Assembly: GCF_048544455.1 (NCBI RefSeq)
Contig: NC_133536.1
Coordinates: forward strand, 167,386,825-167,450,824
Direction: 5' to 3'
Source of the DNA: Silene latifolia
Lineage: Eukaryota > Streptophyta > Magnoliopsida > Caryophyllales > Caryophyllaceae
DNA: 64,000 nt
Part shown: piece after piece, positions 25,078 to 35,461 of the stretch
Numbering within the stretch: the stretch's first letter is position 1
Layout of the letters: each line of letters opens with the position of its first letter
Translations under genes and position numbers: made by a program
The notes under the pieces: generated by a model
Told to the model about the DNA's origin: nothing
The model's input: only the letters and a program-made list of their open reading frames with translations
Databases searched by the model: none

Positions 25078-25088
25078 ATTTTATAAAG
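25078..25088 (-). promoter_or_regulatory. Internal TATA-like box in front of ORF1 of B
   Basis: The minus strand reads CTTTATAAAATTCCCCCCCA, about 285 bases upstream of the ORF1 start, followed by a C/T-rich leader (CACCTTCCTTCATTCATTC). Element A has CTATAAAATCACCCCCACC at the matching place. This suggests an internal polymerase II promoter that makes an ORF1 transcript. Confidence 0.55.
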
Positions 25089-25104
25089 ACCTAAATTTTC
25101 GAAC

Positions 25105-25515
25105 TGCAGGGGCAATCCGTGCGGATTCTGCCCAATCCGTGCGGATTCTGCTCTTTCTGGGTTGTATAAAACTCGCCTAAAGACGGGCGGATTCAGAAGA
25201 AGACGCTCGGATTTTCTTGATGCGGGACGGGCGGATTTGACTGAAGACGGACGGATTTCAGTTCAGGAAATTTTGCTTGTTTTCCTCAGCTGCAAAGACG
25301 GACGTCTTTCTTTCAAGACGGGCGGATTCTTCAAGACGGGCGAATTGCTGCTCATGACGCCCTGATTCAGTCACAGTCAAGAAATTTTCAAAATTCAGCT
25401 CAGTTCAGGACGGGCGTCTTTTCTGCAGTACGCTCGGATTACTGAAGACGGGCGGATTCTCTTGAATCCGCTCGGATTCTTCCCCTGTGTACTCGGATTC
25501 AGTTCCATCCGTGCA
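25105..25515 (-). repeat. Motif array upstream of the internal promoter of B
   Basis: About fifteen copies of GACGGGCGGATT, GACGCTCGGATT and AATCCGTGCGGATT forms, immediately upstream (minus strand) of the internal TATA-like box. It is the same motif type as in the LTR of B. Confidence 0.8.
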
Positions 25516-25777
25516 CAATGCATTTCCCTTACCATTCTTTCTATTCTTTCTTCAAATCTTGTGTTCTACATTGTGGGGGCACTACTAAGGCATGGATAGC
25601 CTAGGCAATTGTCATCCCCACACTAAGCTAAAAGCACTACACATCAATTGAAATTGTTAGTCCCTCCCTCACTTCTCTCAAACATGACAATTATCTTGAT
25701 CAAAGTAAATAAAAATCCAAAGATGACAAAAAATGCAATACAAGAATTTGAAATGTAAGTTAGGGAGTTAGAAATAT

Positions 25778-27085
25778 TTACAAGTGGTGGTTTAGGGAGG
25801 ACTCCACCAAACTCTCATTCTTGATGAGATGTGAAGGGGGCATGTTCAAGGTGTTGTTGATGTTGCTCAACACCTTGAAAAAGTAATCGAAAGCTTGTTC
25901 ATTATCATGGTAGAGGTCTTCAATAGACCTTGGCCCTTGTTGTCGATCTTGATCGATGGCATTACCAATGTAGGGATTACAAATCCCTTCAAATTCGTTG
26001 TCCCAAAGACCACAAACTTCATTAAGTTGATCATTGAAAATCTCTTGCTTTGATGGAGACAACTCTCCCAATTTCTTCTCTTGGCCAATGAGGCCATCCT
26101 CTTCTTCCTTGATTGATTTTGATGAGCTTTGCAAGCTCTCCTTGTCACAATTCACTTGCTCTTTGACTGGAGCATCTTCAATTTTCTTCTTCCATTGGAG
26201 TTCCGATTTCTTCCTCTCATCCTTTCGGCTATAATGATCAATCATGAAACATGGTTCATGCAAACGAGGAGCTCTCATAGTCTTGTCAAGATTAGAAGTT
26301 ATGCTTTCGTCTCCCACTTCTAGAGTGAGCTCACCATGTTTCACATCAATCACCGCACCCGCGGTGTGTAGGAAAGGTCTTCCTAGAATGATTGGAATGT
26401 TGGAATCTTCCTCCATATCAACAATGACAAAGTCCACCGGGATGAAAAACTTCCCAATTCGCACGGGGACATCTTCCCATATCCCTAATGGTGTCTTCGT
26501 CGATCTATCGGCCATTTGGAGTGTGATGTTGGTGCATTTAAGCTCTCCCATCCCCAACCTTTTACTCACCGAGTACGGCATGACACTCACACTAGCCCCT
26601 AGATCACATAAGGCTTTGTTGATCGTCGTGTCGCCAATGGTACACGGTATTAAGAAGCTTCCCGGATCCTTTAACTTTGGAGGTGAACTCCCTTGAAGTA
26701 TTGCACTACTCACCTTAGTCAAGGCGATAGTCTCAAGCTTCCGGATCGACTTCTTCTTTGTGAGGATATCTTTCATGTATTTCGCATAGGCCGGCACGTG
26801 ATTGATTAATTCCGTGAAAGGAATTGAGACTTCCAAATTCTTCACAATTTCCATGAACTTTCCAAGTTGATCATCAAATTTGGGCTTGGCTTGACGACTT
26901 GGAAAAGGAAATCTAATCACAATGGGCTCCTTCTCCTTGACCTTGTCTTCATTTTTCTTTGAACTTTCTTCTTTTGATGATTCTCCATTTTTGGAGCTTT
27001 GCACAATTTCTTCCTTTTCACTAGCTTCCACAACTTCATCCTCAACTTGCTTCTTCGGTGCTTCATACCTTGTATCACTTCTCAA
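25778..27085 (-). pseudogene. Protease region of B
   Basis: The minus strand encodes 435 residues. A charged, E/K-rich linker comes first, then a retropepsin-like aspartic protease region in the middle: the active-site context LCDLGASVSVMPYSV, the family's QMADRS, a FIPVDFVIVDM strand and the ILGRPFL flap-to-core segment. This is the order seen in Athila/Tat elements. The C-terminal third is an acidic tail that ends SLNHHL. In a complete element reverse transcriptase should follow, but here the frame ends and the internal motif array begins. Confidence 0.85.
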
Positions 27086-28652
27086 GTGAATGGCACTAAC
27101 CGTTTCATGTCTAGGGGGATTACTTTGAGGTGGTAATTGCCCTTTTGTCTTTGTGAGCTTGAAGATGCTAGTTGAGTCAATTGTGTTTCCAACATCTTGG
27201 TGTGAGCTAGAATGTTGTTGATGGTGGTTTCCTTTGCTTGGCTATCTTTTTGCATTTGAGTGAAAAATTCTTGTTGATTCTTTTGCATTTGGAGGACCGC
27301 TTTTTGGACATCAAAACCTTGGTCATTTTGGTGATTGTATGGATTTTGATTTTGGTAACCTTGGTTTTGATTGTAAAAGGGTCTTTGATTTTGGTTTCTC
27401 ATGGGTGGTGGAGTGTATGTTGTTTGAGGGTTTTGAACATTTTGGCTTTTGTATGAGAGATTTGGATGGAATTTGGTGTTTTCATTGTAAAAATTGGAAT
27501 AAGGGGTACCACTCTTGTATGCTTGGAAAGCATTCACTTGTTCATTTGTTCTCCTACATTCACCTTGGTCATGTCCCAAAGTTCCACAATTCTCACATAT
27601 CCCACTTGGGATTGATGAGGATGTCGTCATGGCATTAACATGATGCTTTGATGATTTTGAGTTTTCTTCAAGTCTAGCCATAGCTTGTTCAAACTTCAAG
27701 TTGATTGTGTCAATGTGAGCACTAAGTTGAGCACCCAATTGAGTAACGGAGTCCACTTCATGCTTTCCTCCTCTAGTAGCCTTGCGAGGTCTACTATATT
27801 GTGAGTTATGGACCGCCATTTCCTCAATCTTGTTCCATGTTTGATTGTCATCAACTTCGGTGAACATTCCATTTGATCCCATATTGAGAATGTTCCTAGA
27901 ATCTTCATATAAACCATTCCAAAATTGTTATACCAAAAACCATTCGCTAAGTCCATGGTGAGGACATGAGCGACAAATTCCCTTGAACCGCTCCCAAGCT
28001 TCATACAAAGATTCTTCATCCCTTTGGTTAAAACCCGTAATTTGAGCTCTTAGCATGTTAGTCTTTTCCGGTGGGTAGAATTTTTTGTAGAAAGCTAGAG
28101 CCAACTTCTTCCAAGAATCTATTCCGAGAGTGGCCTTATCAAGGCCCTTCAACCATTGCTCGCGGTGCCGATTAGAGAAAAAGGAAATAAGACCCATCTA
28201 ATTTGGTCTTGAGTCACGCCCGTTTGAGAGATTGCATCACAATAGTCGCAAAAGGTTTCCATATGAGAATGAGGGTCTTCACTAGGCATCCCCCCAAATT
28301 GGCTCCTCTCAACTAATTGGATGAAGGCGGACTTGGCAATAAAATTTCCGGTTAGATGTTGCGGTGTAGGAGTACCATTTGGTAGATTCTCCTCGGTGGG
28401 TACGGAGTGTGATGAGAATTTAGGCATTGTAGGTGGATTTTGTGGGGTATTGTGTAATGGGTTCTCCTCTCCTTCTATTGCGAAAGGATTGACGAACTCA
28501 CTAGTGGGTTGAACAACTTCACTAATACCTCTTAAATTCCTCCTAACAAGTCTCATATTGTTCGTCAAGGTTCTTTCGATTTCACGGTCAAAAGGTAACA
28601 AATCACCTTGTAACCTTCTAGACATGCAAAATATCAAACAACTCGAAAACAA
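27082..28652 (-). pseudogene. gag-like coding region of B
   Basis: The minus strand encodes the Ty3-type capsid region (hallmarks ALAFYKKFYPPEKTN, SLYEAWERFKGICRSCPHHG) and, further on, a zinc-knuckle-like CENCGTLGHDQGEC and an N/Q/Y-rich stretch. It matches J over its length. The region is broken in a small number of places, so B is unlikely to make this protein whole; this fits an element moved by others. Confidence 0.82.
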
Positions 28653-28743
28653 TTAGAGCAAACCTTGAGGAGTTTTACTTCCCCAAGGCGAAGAAAGACA
28701 CAACTAATAACAATGGAAAGAAATCTAAATCAAACAAACACCG

Positions 28744-28761
28744 TCCCCGGCAACGGCTCCA
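28744..28761 (-). other. Primer binding site of B (tRNA-Asp type)
   Basis: The plus strand reads TCCCCGGCAACGGCTCCA, the 3' end of plant tRNA-Asp with one difference. It lies four bases from the 5' LTR. Confidence 0.85.
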
Positions 28762-28765
28762 TTTT

Positions 28766-30521
28766 TGATCGGGTCCGTTTCGTGTTCACAATTAAAGATG
28801 TGGTCGTTGGGTCACGGTCGAATCAAAACACAATTTATAACTTCACAAACAACTCTACAATTAGTAAAGAGGCAATTAAAGGTCGGATCCCAAGGGACGG
28901 GAGTTGAAATGAGATTTCTATTGCAACTAGTGGTGTCTAAGGGGTGTCACAAATTGGGTTGATGTAGAAGGTCACTAAACTAAAATAGCAATGAAAATAA
29001 ACAAGCAAGATGAATTAAAGGGGTGTAAACAATTGATTAAAAGCACTAGGGTGTCATGGGATCATAGGGGAATCATGGGAATTGATCATACAAACATGTT
29101 CTCAAATTATAAGCAAGCAATTATTGTTGTGATGGATTGAGTTGGGTTATATCTTACAATCCTAGGAAAGTTTGGGTCCCGGAGCCGAATCGATTAGATT
29201 GTACAACATCTACAAGTCGACTTAATCTTCCCTACTCAACAACATGCATGGTCTAATGAGACTCGAGTTGGGTTATGTCTTACAAGTCTCATTGAAAAGA
29301 TAGAAGATGATAGTAAATGCAAGGATTCATAGGCTTAGCATTTCATCAAACATAACATGTGCAAGAGTTGAGATCAAAACAAGCAAGCAAATAAGACATG
29401 AAAGCATATTAATTTAAGCATGAATCATTCCCCATGTTGGTTTCCCCTAATCACCCATTTAACCCTAGCTAAGAGACTACTCACTCATTATCATGTTGAT
29501 CATGCTAGCAAGGTTGTCAATCATACCAACAATATGAAACATGATGAATAAATGAAAGTAATTAACAATAATTAAAAAGGGATTAAGAGATTATACCTAC
29601 TAATGATTCCAATAATAAAGCAAAGATAAAAGAAGTACTTGATGCTTGATTGAGAGGTTGTCAATCTCCCAACAATAACCCAAATAATCTTCAATTACCC
29701 AAAATAAAGGATGAACAAAAGAGAGATTAAGGAAATAAAACTTGTATTAGAACTTGATTAATTGTTGATTACAAAACTAAAGAGAGATTTGATTGATATT
29801 AACTACTCTAATTATTGATAAGAAGAACATGCTCCTCTAATTAGACTAATGGGGTATTTATAGTGGAAATTAGGGAGGATGCATTAGGGTTAACTAAGGG
29901 CTAAACTAGTAATTACACTTTTTAGATTGAGCAAGGAGGAGCCGGTATTTTTCGAAGGAAGGGCTTCTTTCTTCGTAGCTTGGAGAAGAGGAAATCACGC
30001 TGTGCTGGAATCCGGGCAGAATAGGGTCGGGACGGGCGAATTCTGGTGATGGGGTCCGAGCGGATTCGAGGGAATCCGGGCGGATTGTGGAGGGGGAATC
30101 CGAGCGGATTAGAGAAAAGTCGCACGGATTGTGCAGCTGTGGGACGGCCGGATTGGGGACAATCCGCACGGATTGTCACTCAGCAAGACATCTTCTTCTT
30201 TTCTTCCCTTTTCTTCATAAATTCCTTGGGGATTTCCTTGGGGACTCAAGGATCCTTTCTCAACATTGCTCTTCTACTATAATATGTACAAAGGCCTTCT
30301 AATCTTGTCTCTCCTTGATGCTTGGTCATTGAATTCGATCAATTTAGTCTCGTTTTGCCATGAAATTGCAAGATTCTTACTCCTTTCCTACCAAGGGATC
30401 AAAATCTCAAAGAATATGCAAAACAAGGAACTAAAGATAAGAAATGACCCAAATATGCACTAAAAAGCATGGGAACAAGGCTAATTCGGGGGCTAAATAT
30501 GTGCTAATTACGGTCACATCA
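28766..30521 (-). repeat. 5' LTR of B
   Basis: The same length as the 3' LTR and about 99% identical by hand count. The TATA-like box is at about 29853-29865 and the motif array at 30005-30187. Confidence 0.95.
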
Positions 30522-31518
30522 ATTCCACCCCAAAAGAATAATAGAGGAACACCCTTTTGTGAACCATTTTACACTCCCGCCTTTTGTGTAGGCACACCAC
30601 TGGTGGTGGTTAAAGACGGCGTCCTCATCAATCAAAGTACTACCCTCAAGAGGCGCATAACTCCCATGGACGTTGAACCCGGGACAAAGGTAGTTAGCCA
30701 AAATGGTAATTAGACCTCCCATCCCGAAGGTCTTAAGTTGGGAGTTCCCTTGAGAAAAATCGTAGAATCTAGTAAGCATCTCAAGGGGGTATTGAAGTTG
30801 TATCGCCTTGTCCCCCGAACATTTAGATAGGACTCAAGGAATGTCATATCGAGGAGAGTGCACCTATCTTGTTCAAATCTCCCATTAGTGGTGCCGGCTA
30901 CGAAACGTTCGGTGATCCGAATCACCGGGTGCTGGATTGCAAAGGTATAGCATTGTTTTTGGTGAATGAAATCCCTCCCAGAAATAACCTTCCAAATTAG
31001 GTCCACATTAAAGTCGGAGGGTTTGTTGGTGTTGCTTGTTGGTATAACAAGACCAAAAATATGAGCAAATTGGTAAAGTGTTAGGCTATGGTCGAGGTTG
31101 CACAACCGGAACTCCATACCAACGGTCCTTTGTGTGTTGGAAACAATGCGGAGGCTACTCAAAAATTCCAAGGTAAGGCTAGGTATGTCTCTTCATGGGC
31201 ATGGGATATTTTCCCAATCCCCAAACCATCAAAGAACATTTCGGTTTGATACCTTATCCCTAGGACTTCTAACACCTTAGTGTTAATGAATTGAGTCGGT
31301 TCGTAATGCTTACCTAGCAACTTGACGAACTTGATGCGGTGGTCATCGGATGTGAAGAGTACCTCCGGAAAGTACTCAAGTTGTTCTACCCCTCCTCTTA
31401 TCACGGGGCGAAAGTCTCTTGGCGGCATCCTTTCTTGAGGGGATGAAGAAGACGAGCCTTTGCGTTTCTTGGCGGCGGCTTCAACGAGCTTCTTGGCTTT
31501 TCCCTTAAGATTCATCAT
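30522..31518 (-). pseudogene. N-terminal part of the ORF1-like gene of A
   Basis: The minus strand encodes a basic serine-rich start (KGKAKKLVEAAAKKRKG), then YFPEVLFTSDDHRIKFVK, MEFLSSLRI, MEFRLCNLDHSLTLYQFAHI and a segment with IQHPVIRITERFVAGTT. These parallel the B and C proteins. The gene is interrupted at 30526 by B, and its remaining part lies at 18801-19363. Before that insertion the copy already had few breaks. Confidence 0.72.
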
Positions 31519-31633
31519 TTTTGATTTTGGGAAAGTTAGGGTTTGGTTGATTTTTGTTGTGAAGGGAGTGTTTGGAGATGAAGATGAGTGGGTTAGGTTT
31601 AGATAAGATGAGGAAATGAGGGATGGTGGGGGT

Positions 31634-31644
31634 GATTTTATAGA
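31634..31644 (-). promoter_or_regulatory. Internal TATA-like box in front of ORF1 of A
   Basis: The minus strand reads CTATAAAATCACCCCCACC about 120 bases upstream of the ORF1 start, with a C/T-rich leader (CATCCCTCATTTCCTCATC). The layout matches B. Confidence 0.55.
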
Positions 31645-31654
31645 AAGGCAGTGT

Positions 31655-32045
31655 GGGACGAGCGGCTGAGGGTCGGACTCCGGCGGATTATTCGAGGTAA
31701 GTGCAGGAATCCGAGCGTCTTTAGTGTCGGGACGAGCGTCTTTCTGCAGGTGGTCCGAGCGTCTTGTTAAGAATACGCTCGGATTCTAATACAGGGATTC
31801 TGCTTCATCTGGGGTGGACAAAAGACGAGCATATCGAGCTTGAGACGAGCGGCTGAACAAAGACGAGCGTCTTCTTCAGAATCCGCTCGGATTCAAGTCC
31901 AGTGCGAAATTTTTCTTCAGATGTCTTATAGGACGAGCGTCCAACTGATAATACGAGCGTCTCTTCCTGGACGAGTGTCTTGTCCTATAATCCGCTCGGA
32001 TTTCAAGTCAGCGCCAAACAGTACCCGTAGGGAGGCTGAGGACGA
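31655..32045 (-). repeat. Motif array upstream of the internal promoter of A
   Basis: About sixteen copies of GACGAGCGTCTT, GACGAGCGGCTG and AATCCGCTCGGATT forms, directly upstream of the internal TATA-like box. They are of the same type as in the LTR of A. Confidence 0.8.
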
Positions 32046-32251
32046 GTGTCCCTCGCTGTTTTTCGTACTTTTCATTCTTTTCTTTCCAAGATCGTACCCT
32101 TGCACCCTTTTGTTATTCCTCCTTATCTTTTTCTGAAATTGTGCTTAATAAAAATGTCAGAAAACTCTCTCTCACTACTCTCATGCAAGAAAGCGTAAAT
32201 AAAAGTGCGAAAATGTACAATATTATGCAAGGTAAAGGTTCAAGAGATATC

Positions 32252-33250
32252 TTACAAATGGTGGTTTGAGGTAGGACTCCACCAAACTAGTTCAAATTGT
32301 CGAAATTCTTTGTCCATAGAACTCAAGGCTCTTAGAAGGAGATCAAAAGCTTGTGAACAAGCTCCAAATAGGCATAAGTATGGTTTGCTTAACTTCAAGG
32401 CGAAGCTTGGCAAAGGAAATTTGTCATTCATCCTTGTTTTCTTCCTCTTCTTGGCACTTGAATATTTGCGATGCTTCAAACCAATTAGCCCATGATTCTT
32501 GTCAATGTAAGGTATGAAGTATGGTTCACGGTTGTTTGGAGACTTCCACTCACCATCTTCTCCTTCAATTTTGGTGATGATGATAGCATTTGGATTTATC
32601 AATCCTTCCAAAGTAGAAGGAGAATTCTCATAACATTGATGACCGTATACCTTAGGAATTGATGTTGTGGGTACCAAATTTCCACAAGCAAGTTCATTTG
32701 CAAGTTTGTTCTTGAGCTTCTCCACCAAGTACCCTTTATATGATGTTTTGACCTTTTGGAGAAGGTCCCCCATATCATCTCCAACAATCATAGGTTCCAT
32801 GGTGGGTGCGAAAAGGTCTTCATGGTCAATAGGAAATAGGCATTCATCTTCTTCATGGAAGCATACCTCAAACTTCTCAAGGATGGGCTCCTCAAGTGAG
32901 GCAATATCATAAGTCCTTTCCTCTTCTACATTCCATAAGTCATTGAAAGACACATATTCTGCATAAGCTTCTTCCATAGGCTTGTCATCATCACTATCTT
33001 CATATGAATCATAAATGGGGGCGTCATTCTTCTTCAATATTTCTTCCTCCACCATCTCAATATTCACATCAAAAGACACACCTTCATACTCACAAAGGTT
33101 AAGAGTATTTGGCTTACTCAACCTCATATCTTCCTCATCAAATACAACACTTTCATACACATAAGAGCTCAAGGAGATTGGCTCATCCCACTTCTTATTT
33201 TCCATATCAAAGGTTACTACTTCAAATTCACATTCATGATCAATGTCCAA
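32252..33250 (-). CDS. Acidic ORF of A, gag-protease position, unknown domain
   Basis: An open minus-strand frame of 332 residues sits where gag and protease lie in B and C. It is very rich in D and E through its first 170 residues, then has a basic stretch (HRKYSSAKKRKKTRMND). Its end, QAFDLLLRALSSMDKEF ... SNHHL, resembles the end of the B protease frame, QAFDYFFKVLSNINNTL ... LNHHL. I see no capsid hallmark, zinc knuckle or protease motif. It is probably what remains, or what replaced, the gag-protease frame. As part of an LTR fossil I make no claim that it is expressed. Confidence 0.55.
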   Translation of the reverse strand: MDIDHECEFEVVTFDMENKKWDEPISLSSYVYESVVFDEEDMRLSKPNTLNLCEYEGVSFDVNIEMVEEEILKKNDAPIYDSYEDSDDDKPMEEAYAEYVSFNDLWNVEEERTYDIASLEEPILEKFEVCFHEEDECLFPIDHEDLFAPTMEPMIVGDDMGDLLQKVKTSYKGYLVEKLKNKLANELACGNLVPTTSIPKVYGHQCYENSPSTLEGLINPNAIIITKIEGEDGEWKSPNNREPYFIPYIDKNHGLIGLKHRKYSSAKKRKKTRMNDKFPLPSFALKLSKPYLCLFGACSQAFDLLLRALSSMDKEFRQFELVWWSPTSNHHL

Positions 33251-33821
33251 GGAATGGTAGGGAGTGATTTCTTGACTCTTTTAATTCGGCAATTTGAATT
33301 TCCAATTCCTCACCTTGGGTAACAATGCCTTAAAGAACATTGTCCCTCTTTTGGTTCTCCTCTAGCATTTGTTTGAAAATTTTTTGTTGATATCCCATCA
33401 TTTGGAGGATCATATTTTGAATGGGTTCATTTTCTTATTGTGGGTAGGTGTCAAAGTGGTTGTATTGTGGCAATTGAAATATATTATGAAGTGGGTATTG
33501 GGTGGGTGGTTGTTGTGGATATTGGATGTGGTGATTTTGGTGGGAAAAGTTGGGGTAGTAGTTAGGATTTTCATTGTACGAATAGTAAGGTAGGTTTATG
33601 TTGACTTGCTTCTCAAACTCCCCATACCCATAGTCATACTCAAAAGATCCATCACATACTCCATATGTCAAGTCTTGAGCCATCATAGCTAAGACAAGGA
33701 AACAACTACAAGCATGGACACTACAATAAAATGGTAAGAACAATCCTTGAGGAAAAAGTTCCTCAAGGTGAAAGCAAAATCAAAATCGACAAACAAGTAA
33801 GAACTTAATCACATAGCACCA
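33251..33821 (-). other. 5' leader and N/Y/Q-rich coding remnant of A
   Basis: The minus strand from about 33700 to 33435 gives an N-, Y-, Q- and P-rich segment (YSYNENPNYYPNFSHQN) like the tail region of gag in B and J. The rest is leader next to the primer site. Confidence 0.55.
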
Positions 33822-33839
33822 TCCCCGGCAACGGCGCCA
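33822..33839 (-). other. Primer binding site of A (tRNA-Asp type)
   Basis: The plus strand reads TCCCCGGCAACGGCGCCA, an exact match to the 3' end of plant tRNA-Asp with CCA, three bases from the 5' LTR. Confidence 0.9.
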
Positions 33840-33842
33840 TTT

Positions 33843-35456
33843 TGATGAGACATGTCGTCGGTTCTCCCAATCAAACACATTTATAATACTCAACAAACAA
33901 CTAGTTAGCTGTAATTCGAGGTCGATCCATGGGACGGTGTGCTTTGGGTTCTAACTCTATCTATCTCAATTTATGCTAGTGTCACAATTTGTTTGGGTTT
34001 GTAGTTGTGTTCTAGAGATGTAAACAAATGATTAAAAGTGGTAGGATATCATGGGTTCATAGGGGATTCATGGGAGTTGATCATACAATCATGTTCACAA
34101 AGTTGGAAGCAATTTATGTTGTAAAGGAACCGAGTTGGTTTATGTCTTACGGTTCTTAGGAAGAGTTGGGTCCCGGAGCCGAATCGATTAGATTGTACAA
34201 GACCTACAAGTCGACTTACTTTCCTCCTAATCACTTCTATGCATGATCTAACAAGATTCGAGTTGGTTTATATCTTACAAGTCAAGTTGAGTAGATAAGA
34301 GATGGGTAAAAATGCAAGGATTCATAGGCTTAGCATTTCATCAAACATAACATGTGCATATGTTGACATCACAACAAGCAAGCAATTTAATTATGAAAAC
34401 ATATTAGATTAAGCATGATTAATCCCCATGTTTGTTTCCCCTAATTACCCACTAATCCTAGTTAAGAGACTACTCACTTATTATCATGGTAAACATGTCA
34501 TTAATGGTGTCAATCATCACAACAAGTGTAAACATGACAAGCGAATGAGGAAATAAACAATAAAGAGAGAAAGGGTTAAAGAATTTATACCAAACATGAC
34601 ATGATTCTAATAATAAAGCAAAGAATAAAAGAAGAGAACTTGATTGATTGATGAAGAGTTGTCAATTCCCCAATAATAACCCGATAATCTTCAATTACCC
34701 AATAATAATAAACTTGAACAATAATTAAGGAAAGATTAATGTGTAATTTTGTGGAAAGATTGAGATTAATCTATTCTAATCTACTCCTAATCTAATCTAA
34801 GAAAACTTGATTTAATCTAAGGAAACTTTGTTCTAATCTAAGGGAACTTGGTTAAGAGAGCATTACAAATGGAGTATATATAGTAGTACATCATTAGGTT
34901 AAGTAAGGGTAGATTAGTAAATAGCATTGCTAAGTGAAAAGTTGAGGAAATGCTCCTCTCCAAAAGGATGCTAGTCTCCCTTTTGATAGTCTTCCAAAAA
35001 TATGCGCATCCCGAGTGGAACAAGGAAGAGGACGTTTTTTGCACTGGAGAGGAATCCGAGCGGATTGGTCTCGGGACGCTCGGATTCTGGGCTGATGAGA
35101 CAAGCGGCTGGATAGTCGGGACGCTTGGATTGTTGGAGCAGGCGACGAGCGTCTTGGAGCTTGGACGCTCGGATTGTTCTTCAGAGTGCTTTAGCTTCTT
35201 CTTATTCTTGGAAAGTTGGTCTTAGTTCTTGCCTCTCCTTTCATACTCCTTCAACCAATATCATCAATATCTTCGCAATAATGCTCAAGAGACAGGAATT
35301 TCCGCCTAATTGTCTCCTTTCCTACAAAACGAACACAAGGCAATAGGAAAGCAAAATAGAAGGCATTTGACGGATAAAATGGTCATGGGATGTTATAATA
35401 GTATGCAAAATAGGCTCAATTAGGGGACTAAATGTGCGCAAATATGAGTCACATCA
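33843..35456 (-). repeat. 5' LTR of A
   Basis: It pairs with 15105-16757 and is about 40 bases shorter owing to one gap. The TATA-like box is at 34873-34884 and the motif array at 35055-35175. Confidence 0.9.
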
Positions 35457-35461
35457 AGTTT

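Larger units (their letters stand above)
19364..30521 (-). mobile_element. Element B: young non-autonomous Athila-like element
   Basis: Minus strand, 11,158 bp. Two LTRs of equal length (19364-21119 and 28766-30521, 1756 bp each) differ at about 20 positions (about 1.1%). Target duplication ATTCC at 19359-19363 and 30522-30526 (exact). PBS of tRNA-Asp type 28744-28761, polypurine tract 21120-21134. It carries gag (27082-28652), a protease-type region (25778-27085) and an ORF1-like gene (23175-24794). The space between protease and ORF1 is only about 1 kb, so reverse transcriptase, RNase H and integrase are absent. Coding parts have a few breaks. It is inserted in the ORF1-like gene of A and is the youngest datable element here. 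Confidence 0.93.
15105..35456 (-). mobile_element. Element A: non-autonomous Athila-like element, host of B
   Basis: Minus strand. Left (3') LTR 15105-16757; right (5') LTR 33843-35456; target duplication AGTTT at 15100-15104 and 35457-35461 (exact). PBS of tRNA-Asp type 33822-33839, polypurine tract 16758-16773. Without B it is about 9.2 kb. Coding remains are an unusual acidic ORF (32252-33250) and an ORF1-like gene split by B. No capsid, protease, reverse transcriptase or integrase domain is visible. The LTRs differ at about 55 positions plus one gap of about 40 bases (about 3.4%). It is inserted in D. Confidence 0.88.

Noticed and set aside
33822-33839. tRNA-Asp fragment as a gene piece (also 1656, 28744, 39188)
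   Set aside because: Its place a few bases from the LTR edge shows that it is the primer binding site.
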